From NORP23 sp050302475 (GTDB lineage Bacteria; Pseudomonadota; Alphaproteobacteria; Rhodobacterales; Rhodobacteraceae): DNA of 64,000 nucleotides. Shown here piece by piece: positions 9,578-16,816 of this stretch. The notes beneath the pieces were generated by a model. It worked only from the letters and a program-made list of their open reading frames with translations. It ran no database searches and had not been told where the DNA came from. The stretch spans positions 33,636-97,635 of the forward strand of contig JBNLBF010000010.1 of assembly GCA_050302475.1 (NCBI GenBank), given 5' to 3'. Each line of letters begins with the position of its first letter. The first letter of the stretch is position 1. The position numbers and the translations under genes are program-made.

Positions 9578-10189
9578 ATGCCCGATACCAGTCAGAAATC
9601 TGTTACCCCTAATGTGGACACGCTTGCCAAGGCCGCTCAGGCGGAATCCAAAGGCAAAGGTTTGCCCCCCGTTCACCTGTGGAATCCGCCCTTTTGCGGG
9701 GATCTGGACATGCGGATTGCACGGGACGGAACCTGGTTCTATCTGGGCACACCTATTGGGCGGAAACGCATGGTGCGGCTGTTTTCCACAATCCTGAAGA
9801 AGGAGGACGGGAAATATTTCCTCGTCACCCCGGTGGAGAAAGTGGGAATCATTGTCGAGGACGCCCCGTTTGTCGCCGTCGATTTTTCCGTCGATGGAAT
9901 CGGACCGGATCAGGAGATCCGGTTCACAACTAATGTCGGGGATACATCCGTCGCCGGGCAGGACAATCCGATCCGGCTGACATTTGATGAGTCCGGCGAA
10001 CCCTCCCCCTATATCCATATCCGCGCAGGCATGGAGGCCTTGATCGACCGGAAAAGTTTCTACCGTCTCGTCGAGATGGGCGAGGCACATGAAATTGACG
10101 GTCAGGAATGGTTTGGGGTCTGGTCACAGGGGAAATTCTTCCCCTTCATGACCATCGCCGAAATTTACCGCAAGGTCGGCGACGCCTGA
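9578..10189 (+). CDS. DUF1285 domain-containing protein
   Basis: A 203-residue soluble protein matching DUF1285. It has PPVHLWNPPFCGDLDMRI near residue 30, then GTWFYLGTPIGRKRMVRLFS, EDGKYFLVTPVEKVGI, and the C-terminal DRKSFYRLVEMG plus WFGVWSQGKFFP. No catalytic residues are known for the family. It commonly sits beside MoxR in alphaproteobacteria, as here. The ATG at 9578 is chosen because it begins the family-like region; an upstream in-frame ATG at 9524 would add 18 residues that overlap the moxR promoter. It ends in TGATCA, whose second half is the soxR stop on the other strand. Confidence 0.85.
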   Translation: MPDTSQKSVTPNVDTLAKAAQAESKGKGLPPVHLWNPPFCGDLDMRIARDGTWFYLGTPIGRKRMVRLFSTILKKEDGKYFLVTPVEKVGIIVEDAPFVAVDFSVDGIGPDQEIRFTTNVGDTSVAGQDNPIRLTFDESGEPSPYIHIRAGMEALIDRKSFYRLVEMGEAHEIDGQEWFGVWSQGKFFPFMTIAEIYRKVGDA

Positions 10190-10203
10190 TCAGGCGGTTT
10201 TTT
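10183..10203 (+). terminator. Rho-independent terminator of the DUF1285 gene
   Basis: Stem CGCCT / AGGCG around a GATC loop is followed by G and six T residues. The hairpin includes the DUF1285 stop codon, and its right arm and U-tract lie inside the last codons of soxR on the opposite strand. The stem is short (5 bp) but GC-rich and the U-tract is good. Confidence 0.6.
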
Positions 10204-10537
10204 CATCCGTCGCGCAGAACAGGGAATACATCGTTTCGATGATTGCTCGTGCACGATGATCGGCAAGGCTGTAGTAAATCGTCTTGCCTTCTCGGCGTGG
10301 TGAGATCAGCCCTTCGAGGCGCAACCGGCTAAGTTGCTGCGATACAGCTGCCTGACGAAGCGACAGCAATTCTTCAAGTTCGGAAACAGTTTTCTCGCCA
10401 CTTGCCAGATGACACAGGATCATCAGGCGGCCTTCATGACTCACCGCTTTCAAAAAATTTGCGGCTTCAACTGCACTGGAAACCATCTTTTCCAGTTTGG
10501 CATTCAATTCCTGTTCATTCGCAGCTTCGAAGGGCAT
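10190..10537 (-). CDS. soxR: ArsR-family repressor SoxR with SqrR/BigR-type cysteine pair
   Basis: A 115-residue winged-helix regulator. The recognition region is LRQAAVSQQLSRLRLEGLI (60-78), followed by the wing RREGKTIYYSL. Cysteines stand at 42 (ILCHL) and 108 (SLFC), the positions used by the persulfide/sulfide sensors BigR and SqrR, which form a C-C or tetrasulfide link and release DNA. In Paracoccus, SoxR represses the sox genes by binding the soxS-soxV and soxW-soxX gaps, and matching candidate sites occur in both gaps here. It is the last gene of the minus-strand group soxS - HbpS-like - soxR. The spacing to the gene upstream is 10 bases. SoxR here is not the [2Fe-2S] SoxR of enterobacteria. 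Confidence 0.93.
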   Translation of the reverse strand: MPFEAANEQELNAKLEKMVSSAVEAANFLKAVSHEGRLMILCHLASGEKTVSELEELLSLRQAAVSQQLSRLRLEGLISPRREGKTIYYSLADHRARAIIETMYSLFCATDEKTA

Positions 10538-10547
10538 CGTTCACTCC

Positions 10548-11042
10548 TTAAAACCCTATTACATCGATTATCGCTTCGATCCCCTGACGGGCGCAATCGT
10601 CGTCGATATCCGGTCCCGGAGCACCTGATACACCTATTCCTGCGACAATGGAACCGGCTGCTTCAACCGGCACACCACCACCAAGCGGCAATGCCATGGA
10701 AAGATCGCGAATACCAGACATCATCATACCCGGCGCAGTTAACTCTCCCAGCGCCAATGTATCGGTGCGAAAACTCACAGCCGTCCAGGCTTTGCGATAG
10801 GCGGTTTCACGAACGTGAATGCCTGCATATCGGTCGCGCAGGAACACCTGTTCATTCCCGAACCGGTCAGTGACCGACACGCCAACCTGATAGCCATTGT
10901 CACGGCAATATTCCATCGCGGCCGTCGCCAGCTGCAGCGCCACCTCCGGCTTCAGCATGGAAAACTCGACGAGACCTTCTTCGTCCTGCGCCATGGCCGG
11001 GGTCGTCAGCATCATCACGGCGGCGATCAGTAATTTTTTCAT
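10548..11042 (-). CDS. Secreted GlcG/HbpS-family (heme-binding-like) protein in the sox cluster
   Basis: A 164-residue protein with a Sec signal (MKKLLIAAVMMLTTPAMA, cleavage after AMA). It belongs to the GlcG/HbpS fold family: LQLATAAMEYCRDNGYQVGVSVTDRFG near residues 35-65, GIRDLSMALPLGGGVPVEAAG near 105-130, then GIGVSGAPGPDIDDDCARQGI. HbpS in Streptomyces binds heme and senses redox; whether heme is bound here cannot be told. Two cysteines (one near residue 48, one in DDDC) could form a disulfide. It overlaps soxS by 4 bases, so it is co-translated with soxS and precedes soxR. A role in periplasmic sulfur or heme handling is inference. Confidence 0.8.
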   Translation of the reverse strand: MKKLLIAAVMMLTTPAMAQDEEGLVEFSMLKPEVALQLATAAMEYCRDNGYQVGVSVTDRFGNEQVFLRDRYAGIHVRETAYRKAWTAVSFRTDTLALGELTAPGMMMSGIRDLSMALPLGGGVPVEAAGSIVAGIGVSGAPGPDIDDDCARQGIEAIIDVIGF

Positions 11043-11407
11043 GAACCTTCTCCTCCCATTTCATTCAGATCATTCAGCATCATGCCCAGAAGGCCCCAAA
11101 AGAAATCCTCGCCGGGATAGCCTTCGATCCGGCCAATCTCCTGCCCGTCTTCAACCAGCACAAAGGTAGGTGTGAACATGATCCGCGATTCGAGATAGGG
11201 CACCTCCCCTTGCTCGCGGATATGGATACGATGCAATGGTGCGATCTCACCTTCTGCGGTTTTCGGGTAGATTGGGGCGATCACAGTGTCCCACATCCGG
11301 CAGTACTGGCAGCCTTCCTGTTCGAACATCAGCAACTCCGCCGTGCGCCCGAAATTCGGGACCGCCACCAGCAGAGAGATGATCATGATTGCAATTTTTC
11401 TTGACAT
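11039..11407 (-). CDS. soxS: Periplasmic thioredoxin-like protein SoxS
   Basis: A 122-residue thioredoxin-fold protein with an N-terminal signal (MSRKIAIMIISLLVAVPNFG) and a redox centre CQYC at 33-36 in MFEQEGCQYCRMWD. The cis-proline loop is FTPTFVLVEDG. SoxS of Paracoccus reactivates the SoxYZ carrier by thiol reduction. Longer in-frame starts exist as far as 11617, but they would run into soxV; the ATG at 11407 follows GAGG at proper distance. It is divergent from soxV with a 72-base shared regulatory gap holding a SoxR-like site. Confidence 0.9.
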   Translation of the reverse strand: MSRKIAIMIISLLVAVPNFGRTAELLMFEQEGCQYCRMWDTVIAPIYPKTAEGEIAPLHRIHIREQGEVPYLESRIMFTPTFVLVEDGQEIGRIEGYPGEDFFWGLLGMMLNDLNEMGGEGS

Positions 11408-11441
11408 TGGGACCTCACTAGCCCGATCAACCAATAGAGTA

Positions 11442-11457
11442 ATTTGAATGTGTGAAT
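11442..11457. promoter_or_regulatory. Candidate SoxR operator in the soxS-soxV gap (one mismatch)
   Basis: The sequence is ATTT, eight bases, GAAT, one mismatch from the ATTC-N8-GAAT pattern I recall for the SqrR repressor of Rhodobacter capsulatus. It also contains the direct repeat TGAAT-GTG-TGAAT. It lies between the divergent soxS and soxV starts, one of the two gaps bound by Paracoccus SoxR. Confidence 0.55.
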
Positions 11458-11479
11458 AAATCAACATCGCGGGGAGAGT

Positions 11480-12220
11480 ATGTTCGATATCACCTTCGGC
11501 GGCGCGGGATTGGCGGGGCTTTTGTCCTTCCTTTCGCCATGTATTCTGCCCATCGTTCCCTTTTATTTGGCCTATATGGCCGGAACCAATATGCAGGTTT
11601 TGACTGAAGGTGGGCAAGTCACATCGGCGATCCGGATAAAGGCGATTCTGTCGGCGACCCTATTCTCTGCCGGGGTGATTCTGGTCTTCATGGCGTTCGG
11701 CGCAACGGCCAGTGCATTTGGTCAGATGTTCCGCGAATGGTTCAGCGTGCTGAAATATATTGCCGCCGGGATCATCATTATTCTCGGCCTGCATTTTCTG
11801 GGGGTGATCCGGATCGGGTTCCTCTACCGGCAGTTCCGGATGGACACCGGGACGGATAACAAGCTCAGCTATGTCGGCTCTTTCGTGATGGGATTGGCTT
11901 TCGCGTTTGGCTGGACGCCCTGTGTTGGCCCGGTGCTCGCTGCCATCCTGATGACCGCCGCCAGCACCGACACAGCTGGCACCGGCGCGATGCTGTTATT
12001 CGTTTACGGGGCGGGTATGACCTTTCCGTTCATCATCGCCGCCGCTTTCATCGGACCGTTCCTGCGTTGGATGGCGCGGTTTCGCAAACATCTTGGGACG
12101 GTCGAAAAGATCATGGGTGTATTCCTGATCCTGTTTGGTGTCCTGATCGCCACAAATATGATAAATTACATAGCAGAATGGATGTTAAGCATCGCGCCGG
12201 ACATCGGCACTCTGCGTTAA
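11480..12220 (+). CDS. soxV: Cytoplasmic-membrane thiol transporter SoxV (CcdA/DsbD family)
   Basis: A 246-residue polytopic protein of the CcdA family with six predicted helices. The two redox cysteines sit in SFLSPCILPIVPFYL (C21) and FGWTPCVGPVLA (C148). It carries electrons from cytoplasmic thioredoxin to periplasmic SoxW/SoxS. The ATG at 11480 follows GGGGAGAG. It starts the plus-strand sox operon, and soxW begins 11 bases after its stop. Confidence 0.94.
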   Translation: MFDITFGGAGLAGLLSFLSPCILPIVPFYLAYMAGTNMQVLTEGGQVTSAIRIKAILSATLFSAGVILVFMAFGATASAFGQMFREWFSVLKYIAAGIIIILGLHFLGVIRIGFLYRQFRMDTGTDNKLSYVGSFVMGLAFAFGWTPCVGPVLAAILMTAASTDTAGTGAMLLFVYGAGMTFPFIIAAAFIGPFLRWMARFRKHLGTVEKIMGVFLILFGVLIATNMINYIAEWMLSIAPDIGTLR

Positions 12221-12231
12221 GGGAGGATGAT

Positions 12232-12798
12232 ATGAAACGATTTCTAAGCACAATTCTGGCCCTGACATTCGCCACATCTGTCCACGCGGTGGAGCTTGGC
12301 GACGATGGCCTGCACAAGACTGACTGGATGCGCGAAACCTTCAAGGATCTGCGCGAAGATCTGGAAGAAGCGAACGCCGAAGGGTTGCGTCTGGCCGTAA
12401 TCATCGAACAGCGCGGCTGCATCTATTGCACAAAGATGCACGAAGAAGTTTTCCCCGATCCCCAAGTCGACGCCTTCATCAAAGACAATTACTTCTTCAT
12501 CCAGATGAATTTGTTTGGCGATGTCGAAGTGACCGATTTTGATGGCGAGACTTTGTCCGAAAAAGACATGGCCGCGAAGTGGGGCGTTCTGTTCACCCCG
12601 ACGATTATGTTCTTCCCCGAAGAAGTCCCCGACGGAATGACGGCAGCCGAGGCTGCGGCGGTCACCATGCCCGGCGCGTTTGGCAAGGCGACGACGCTCA
12701 ATATGCTGACCTGGGTGGTCGAACATGGCTATGATTCTGACGAGAATTTTCAGAAATATCATGCCCGCCGCCTGGATGAAATGCGCGCCAGCGAGTAA
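12232..12798 (+). CDS. soxW: Periplasmic thioredoxin SoxW
   Basis: A 188-residue thioredoxin-fold protein. It has a Sec signal (MKRFLSTILALTFATSVHA), a CIYC centre at 63-66 (IEQRGCIYCTKMHEEVF), and a cis-Pro loop FTPTIMFFPEE. It accepts electrons from SoxV in Paracoccus. The reading frame stays open upstream to 12067 inside soxV, but GGGAGG before the ATG at 12232 and the signal peptide fix the start. A 125-base gap with an AT-rich promoter region follows before soxX. Confidence 0.93.
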   Translation: MKRFLSTILALTFATSVHAVELGDDGLHKTDWMRETFKDLREDLEEANAEGLRLAVIIEQRGCIYCTKMHEEVFPDPQVDAFIKDNYFFIQMNLFGDVEVTDFDGETLSEKDMAAKWGVLFTPTIMFFPEEVPDGMTAAEAAAVTMPGAFGKATTLNMLTWVVEHGYDSDENFQKYHARRLDEMRASE

Positions 12799-12834
12799 AA
12801 ACACACTGAAAATCAGTAAATTACCAACAAAGTT

Positions 12835-12850
12835 ATTCAGAATTATGAAT
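12835..12850. promoter_or_regulatory. Candidate SoxR operator in the soxW-soxX gap (exact ATTC-N8-GAAT)
   Basis: ATTC at 12835-12838, AGAATTAT spacer, GAAT at 12847-12850: an exact match to the recalled SqrR consensus, in an AT-rich gap about 75 bases before the soxX start. Paracoccus SoxR binds the equivalent soxW-soxX region. No unambiguous -35/-10 pair could be assigned beside it. Confidence 0.7.
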
Positions 12851-12923
12851 TTGTTGTTGCGATTCAACTTATTGTGGTTGTAGCCTTTCAGGTGGAGAGC
12901 ATAAATTTTTGGGAGGAAATCGA

Positions 12924-13379
12924 ATGCGTGTGACTCTGGTCACTATCGCGGCGACCGTCGGGCTGACGGCATTTGCCAATGCCGAAACGGTTGCGCCGTC
13001 TGATCTGAATTTCATCGACGGGGCAATCGAAGCCTCGCTTACCGGGACAGCGGGCGATCCGGAAAACGGCAAAGCCGTGTTTCTGAACCGCAAGCTGGGC
13101 AATTGTCTGGCCTGTCATATGAACGAGGATCTGGCCGATCAGCCATTCCATGGCGAGGTCGCCCCACCGCTGGACGGAGTTGCCGACCGCTGGTCCGAGG
13201 CCGAGCTGCGCGGGATCATTTCCAACCCCAAAAACATGTTTGAAGGCACGATCATGCCGGCATTTTACCGTGACTCCGGATTTTTCCGGGTGATGGACAG
13301 CTTTGCCGACCAACCCATCCTCGACGCACAGCAGGTCGAAGATGTCGTCGCCTATCTGATGACGCTGAAAGAGGAATAA
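12924..13379 (+). CDS. soxX: Sulfur-oxidation cytochrome c SoxX
   Basis: A 151-residue periplasmic monoheme cytochrome. Signal peptide MRVTLVTIAATVGLTAFANA; heme motif CLACH at 61-65; the distal Met is probably in GTIMPAFYRD, and FRVMDSF and VEDVVAYLMTLK close the fold. With SoxA it joins thiosulfate to the SoxY cysteine. GGGAGGAAATCGA before the ATG at 12924 is a textbook ribosome site; the frame is open five codons further up but without one. soxY follows 5 bases later. Confidence 0.95.
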   Translation: MRVTLVTIAATVGLTAFANAETVAPSDLNFIDGAIEASLTGTAGDPENGKAVFLNRKLGNCLACHMNEDLADQPFHGEVAPPLDGVADRWSEAELRGIISNPKNMFEGTIMPAFYRDSGFFRVMDSFADQPILDAQQVEDVVAYLMTLKEE

Positions 13380-13384
13380 ACACT

Positions 13385-13804
13385 ATGAAAATGACTCGTA
13401 GGGAAGCCATGATGTGGGGCGCCAGCGCCGCTGTGGCGATGAGCCTGCCGATCAGCGCCCACGCGGCCATGATTGAAGAAGCAATTGCCACATTTACCGG
13501 TGGTGCGGACGCGGCCGAAGGTGGTGTCACACTTGATGCACCGGAAATTGCGGAAAACGGGAATACGGTGCCGGTTGGTGTGGCGGCTGACGGCGCGGTC
13601 GCAATTGCGATTTTCGCCTCAGGTAACCCCAACGCCGAGGTGGCGACATTCACATTCGGCCCGCTGGCCGGATCGCGCGCTGCATCGACCCGTATCCGTC
13701 TGGCTCAAACCCAGGATCTGGTTGCGGTTGCCCAGATGGAAGACGGTTCCTTCCAGATGGCAACACGTAACGTCAAAGTAACAATCGGCGGCTGCGGCGG
13801 CTGA
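13385..13804 (+). CDS. soxY: Sulfur-carrier subunit SoxY
   Basis: A 139-residue protein with an N-terminal Tat-like signal (TRREAMMWGASAAVAMS) and the diagnostic C-terminal GGCGG tail, whose Cys137 carries the sulfur intermediates on a flexible arm. The immunoglobulin-like core (ENGNTVPVGV, AIFASGNPNAEVATFTFG) is typical. It is presumably exported as a SoxYZ heterodimer on one Tat signal, as in Paracoccus, since SoxZ lacks a signal. It lies between soxX and soxZ with short gaps. Confidence 0.97.
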   Translation: MKMTRREAMMWGASAAVAMSLPISAHAAMIEEAIATFTGGADAAEGGVTLDAPEIAENGNTVPVGVAADGAVAIAIFASGNPNAEVATFTFGPLAGSRAASTRIRLAQTQDLVAVAQMEDGSFQMATRNVKVTIGGCGG

Positions 13805-13824
13805 GGCAAAGAAGGAGAGCTATT

Positions 13825-14151
13825 ATGGAAGGCGTAAAACCTCGCGTTCGGGCACCCAAGACAGCCTCGGCTGGTGAAGTTGTGACCCTGAAAACCCTGA
13901 TCTCGCACCCGATGGAATCGGGACAGCGCAAAGACGGCGACGGGAACACCATCCCGCAGCACATCATCAACCGGTTCGTCTGTTCCTATAACGACGAAGT
14001 AGTGATCGACGTGCAACTGTCCGGCGCCGTGTCGACCAACCCCTATTTCGAATTTGACGCCGTGGTCAACGAGGCCGGCAGCTTCAAGTTCGAATGGTAC
14101 GATGATGACGGAGATGTCTACGAAGAGATCAAAGACGTCGCCATCGGCTGA
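13825..14151 (+). CDS. soxZ: Sulfur-carrier partner SoxZ
   Basis: A 108-residue protein without a signal peptide and without a needed cysteine in its tail. Motifs LISHPMESGQRKDGDGNTIPQHII and FVCSYNDEVVIDVQLSG are split features of the SoxZ family; the C-terminus is SFKFEWYDDDGDVYEE. It forms the SoxYZ heterodimer. GAAGGAGAGC precedes the ATG. It ends 25 bases before the soxA start. Confidence 0.96.
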   Translation: MEGVKPRVRAPKTASAGEVVTLKTLISHPMESGQRKDGDGNTIPQHIINRFVCSYNDEVVIDVQLSGAVSTNPYFEFDAVVNEAGSFKFEWYDDDGDVYEEIKDVAIG

Positions 14152-14176
14152 TCACATAACATTGGGAGGAGAGCCG

Positions 14177-15022
14177 ATGAAAAATGTCATAACTAAATCG
14201 ATCCTGCTCACGGGATTGGTGGCCGGACTGGCCACCCCCGTGATGGCGGACGAGGACGCCCAGCTGGTGATCGAAGGGGAAACCCTGATCACCCGCGCCC
14301 CTGCGCCGGACCACATGGAAAATGTGTCTGAAATCATGTCCGGTTGGTTGTTCCGGTCGGACGAAACGCAGGCGCTTCAGCTGGACGACTTCGACAATCC
14401 CGGCATGATCTTCGTCGATCAGGCGCTGGATACGTGGGAAGAAGTTGACGGCGAAGCCGGGGAGTCCTGTGCTTCGTGTCATGGAGAACCTGACAGCTTG
14501 GCCGGTGTCCGCACCGTCATGCCGAAAATCAACGCCAATGGCGAGCTTTGGGCGCTCGAAGATTACATCAACAACTGCCGCGAAGAACGCATGCAGGCGG
14601 AGCCCTGGAAATGGGAAGCAGCCGAAATGGTCAATATGACCGCGCTGATCTCGCTCCAGTCCCGAGGGATGCCGATGAATGTTGCCATTGACGGCGATGC
14701 GGCACCGTTCTGGGAACAGGGTAAGGAACTGTATTACACCCGCGTGGGTCAGCTGGACATGGCATGTGCCAATTGTCACGAGGACAACTGGGGCAACATG
14801 ATCCGTGCCGACCACCTCAGCCAAGGTCAGATTAACGGCTTCCCCGTCTATCGCCTGAAATGGGCTGGGCTGGGCTCCATCCACCGACGCTTCAAAGGCT
14901 GCATGGAAAATATCCGTGCCACACCTTACGAGCGCGGCTCGGACGAGTTCACGGCGCTGGAGCTATATGTAGCCTCACGCGGCAACGGTCTGTCGGTCGA
15001 AGGGCCCTCGGTCCGGAACTAA
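14177..15022 (+). CDS. soxA: Diheme cytochrome c SoxA (L-cysteine S-thiosulfotransferase catalytic subunit)
   Basis: A 281-residue periplasmic protein: signal MKNVITKSILLTGLVAGLATPVMA, heme motifs CASCH (98-102) and CANCH (197-201), and a late Cys242 in FKGCMENIRATPY. That Cys corresponds to the cysteine that ligates the catalytic heme as persulfide in characterised SoxAX. Having two heme motifs places it in the diheme class. GGGAGGAGAGCCG precedes the ATG at 14177; the open frame to 14054 lies within soxZ and is not used. A strong hairpin follows the stop. Confidence 0.96.
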   Translation: MKNVITKSILLTGLVAGLATPVMADEDAQLVIEGETLITRAPAPDHMENVSEIMSGWLFRSDETQALQLDDFDNPGMIFVDQALDTWEEVDGEAGESCASCHGEPDSLAGVRTVMPKINANGELWALEDYINNCREERMQAEPWKWEAAEMVNMTALISLQSRGMPMNVAIDGDAAPFWEQGKELYYTRVGQLDMACANCHEDNWGNMIRADHLSQGQINGFPVYRLKWAGLGSIHRRFKGCMENIRATPYERGSDEFTALELYVASRGNGLSVEGPSVRN

Positions 15023-15046
15023 AGGTTCATCCTTTCAAACAGCTAT

Positions 15047-15070
15047 GCCACCCGGCTTTTGTCGGGTGGC
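15047..15070 (+). other. Intercistronic hairpin between soxA and soxB
   Basis: A perfect 8-bp stem, GCCACCCG paired with CGGGTGGC, with an 8-base loop and no U-tract after it. It sits in an 84-base gap between co-directional genes, so RNA processing or 3'-end protection of the upstream sox message is more likely than termination. Confidence 0.7.
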
Positions 15071-15106
15071 AACGGGACAGCTACACCTTATCGGAGACGA
15101 AACAGC

Positions 15107-16801
15107 ATGATTGCGCGGCGTGATTTTCTACAGGCAGCCATGGCGACAACAGCCCTTTACGGGGCGTCGGGTTTTGGGAACTGGGCCAAACTGGCTGCAC
15201 AACAGGCGTTAACGCAGGAAGAGCTGCTGCGGTTCGACCCGGTGGGCAACGTGTCCCTGATCCATATCACCGACGTGCATGCACAGCTGAAACCGGTCTG
15301 GTTCCGCGAACCCTCGATCAATATCGGCGTGGGTGACAATAAAGGCCTGCCACCCCACATCACCGGTGATGATTTCCTGAAGATGTATAATATCGAGGCC
15401 GGATCACCCTCGGCCTATGCGCTGACCAACACCGATTTCGTCTCGCTGGCACAGGCATACGGCAAAATGGGCGGGATGGATCGCGTCGCGACCGTGGTAA
15501 ACGCCATCCGGGCCGAGCGGCCCGAGGCGCTGATCCTTGACGGCGGTGACACATGGCAGGGTAGCCTGACAGCGCTACGCACAAACGGTCAGGACATGGT
15601 GAATGTCATGAATGCGCTTGGTGTCGAGGCCATGACCTCCCACTGGGAATTCACGCTTGGCATCGACCGGGTGACGGAGATTGTCGATAATGAACTGAAC
15701 TTCCCGTTCTTAGGTGCAAATATCTTTGACGCCGAATGGGATGAACCGGCTTACGAGCCCTATAAGATGTTTGAACGGAACGGCGTCAATATCGCCGTCA
15801 TCGGGCAGGCCTTCCCTTATATGCCCATCGCCAATCCCGGCTGGATGTTTCCGAACCTGTCCTTCGGCATTCGCGAGGAACGTATGGCCGAGGTCGTCGA
15901 AGAGGTCCGGGCCAACGGCGCCGACTGCGTTGTCCTGCTGTCGCATAACGGTTTCGACGTGGATCGCAAGATGGCGTCCCGCGTACCGGGCATCGACGTT
16001 ATCCTGACCGGTCATACACATGACGCCCTGCCAGAACCGGTGATCGTCGGCAAAACGCTGGTGATTGCGTCCGGGTCGCATGGCAAATTCATCACGCGGC
16101 TCGATCTGGATGTCCGTGATGGCGAGGTTAAGGGCTACGGTCACAAGCTGATCCCGATCTTCGCCGACGTGATCACACCCGATGCCGACATGGCCGCCTT
16201 GATCGACGCGGAACGCGCGCCTTACATGGACGAAATGTCCGAGGTTCTCGGCCAGACCTCCAGCCTTCTCTACCGTCGCGGCAATTTCAACGGCACGTGG
16301 GACGATCTGATCTGCAACGCTCTGATCGAAGAACGCGAGGCGGACGTTGCGCTGTCGCCCGGCTTCCGTTGGGGATCCAGCCTGGTGCCCGGTGCGGACA
16401 TCACCCGCGAGGATGTGTTTAACGCAACCGCCATGTCCTACCCGAACGCCTACCGCTCCGAAATGACCGGCGAGTTCCTGCATGTGATTATGGAGGACGT
16501 TGCCGACAATCTGTTCAACCCCGATCCTTACTATCAGCAGGGCGGGGATATGGTGCGTGTCGGTGGCATGGGCTACCGCATTGATATCACCAAACCACAA
16601 GGGGAGCGGATCACGGATATGACCCTCCTCAAAACCGGCGAGGCGATTGATCCCGCGAAAACCTATACGGTGTCTGGATGGGCGTCCGTCAATGAAGGCA
16701 CCGAAGGCCCGCCGATCTGGGAAGTTGTCGAAAACTACATCAAACGGCAGGGCACCATCGAAATCGAACCGAATGCCAGCGTTCAAGTGGCTGGTCTTTA
16801 G
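15107..16801 (+). CDS. soxB: S-sulfosulfanyl-L-cysteine sulfohydrolase SoxB
   Basis: A 564-residue periplasmic metallophosphoesterase-fold enzyme that hydrolyses sulfate from SoxY-bound thiosulfonate. It starts with the Tat signal ARRDFLQAAMATTALYGA. Metal-site motifs in order: HITDVHAQ, ILDGGDTWQGS, SHWEFTLG, VLLSHNGFDVDRKMA and ILTGHTHD; the C-terminal 5'-nucleotidase domain contains MSYPNAYRSEMTGEFL. The ATG at 15107 follows GGAGACG; the frame is open 16 codons upstream but that part runs through the hairpin. soxC starts 15 bases after the stop. Confidence 0.96.
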   Translation: MIARRDFLQAAMATTALYGASGFGNWAKLAAQQALTQEELLRFDPVGNVSLIHITDVHAQLKPVWFREPSINIGVGDNKGLPPHITGDDFLKMYNIEAGSPSAYALTNTDFVSLAQAYGKMGGMDRVATVVNAIRAERPEALILDGGDTWQGSLTALRTNGQDMVNVMNALGVEAMTSHWEFTLGIDRVTEIVDNELNFPFLGANIFDAEWDEPAYEPYKMFERNGVNIAVIGQAFPYMPIANPGWMFPNLSFGIREERMAEVVEEVRANGADCVVLLSHNGFDVDRKMASRVPGIDVILTGHTHDALPEPVIVGKTLVIASGSHGKFITRLDLDVRDGEVKGYGHKLIPIFADVITPDADMAALIDAERAPYMDEMSEVLGQTSSLLYRRGNFNGTWDDLICNALIEEREADVALSPGFRWGSSLVPGADITREDVFNATAMSYPNAYRSEMTGEFLHVIMEDVADNLFNPDPYYQQGGDMVRVGGMGYRIDITKPQGERITDMTLLKTGEAIDPAKTYTVSGWASVNEGTEGPPIWEVVENYIKRQGTIEIEPNASVQVAGL

Positions 16802-16816
16802 GCAAATGAGGTCGAG

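Noticed and set aside
12067..12231. Upstream extension of soxW into soxV
   Set aside because: The signal peptide and the GGGAGG site place the start at 12232.
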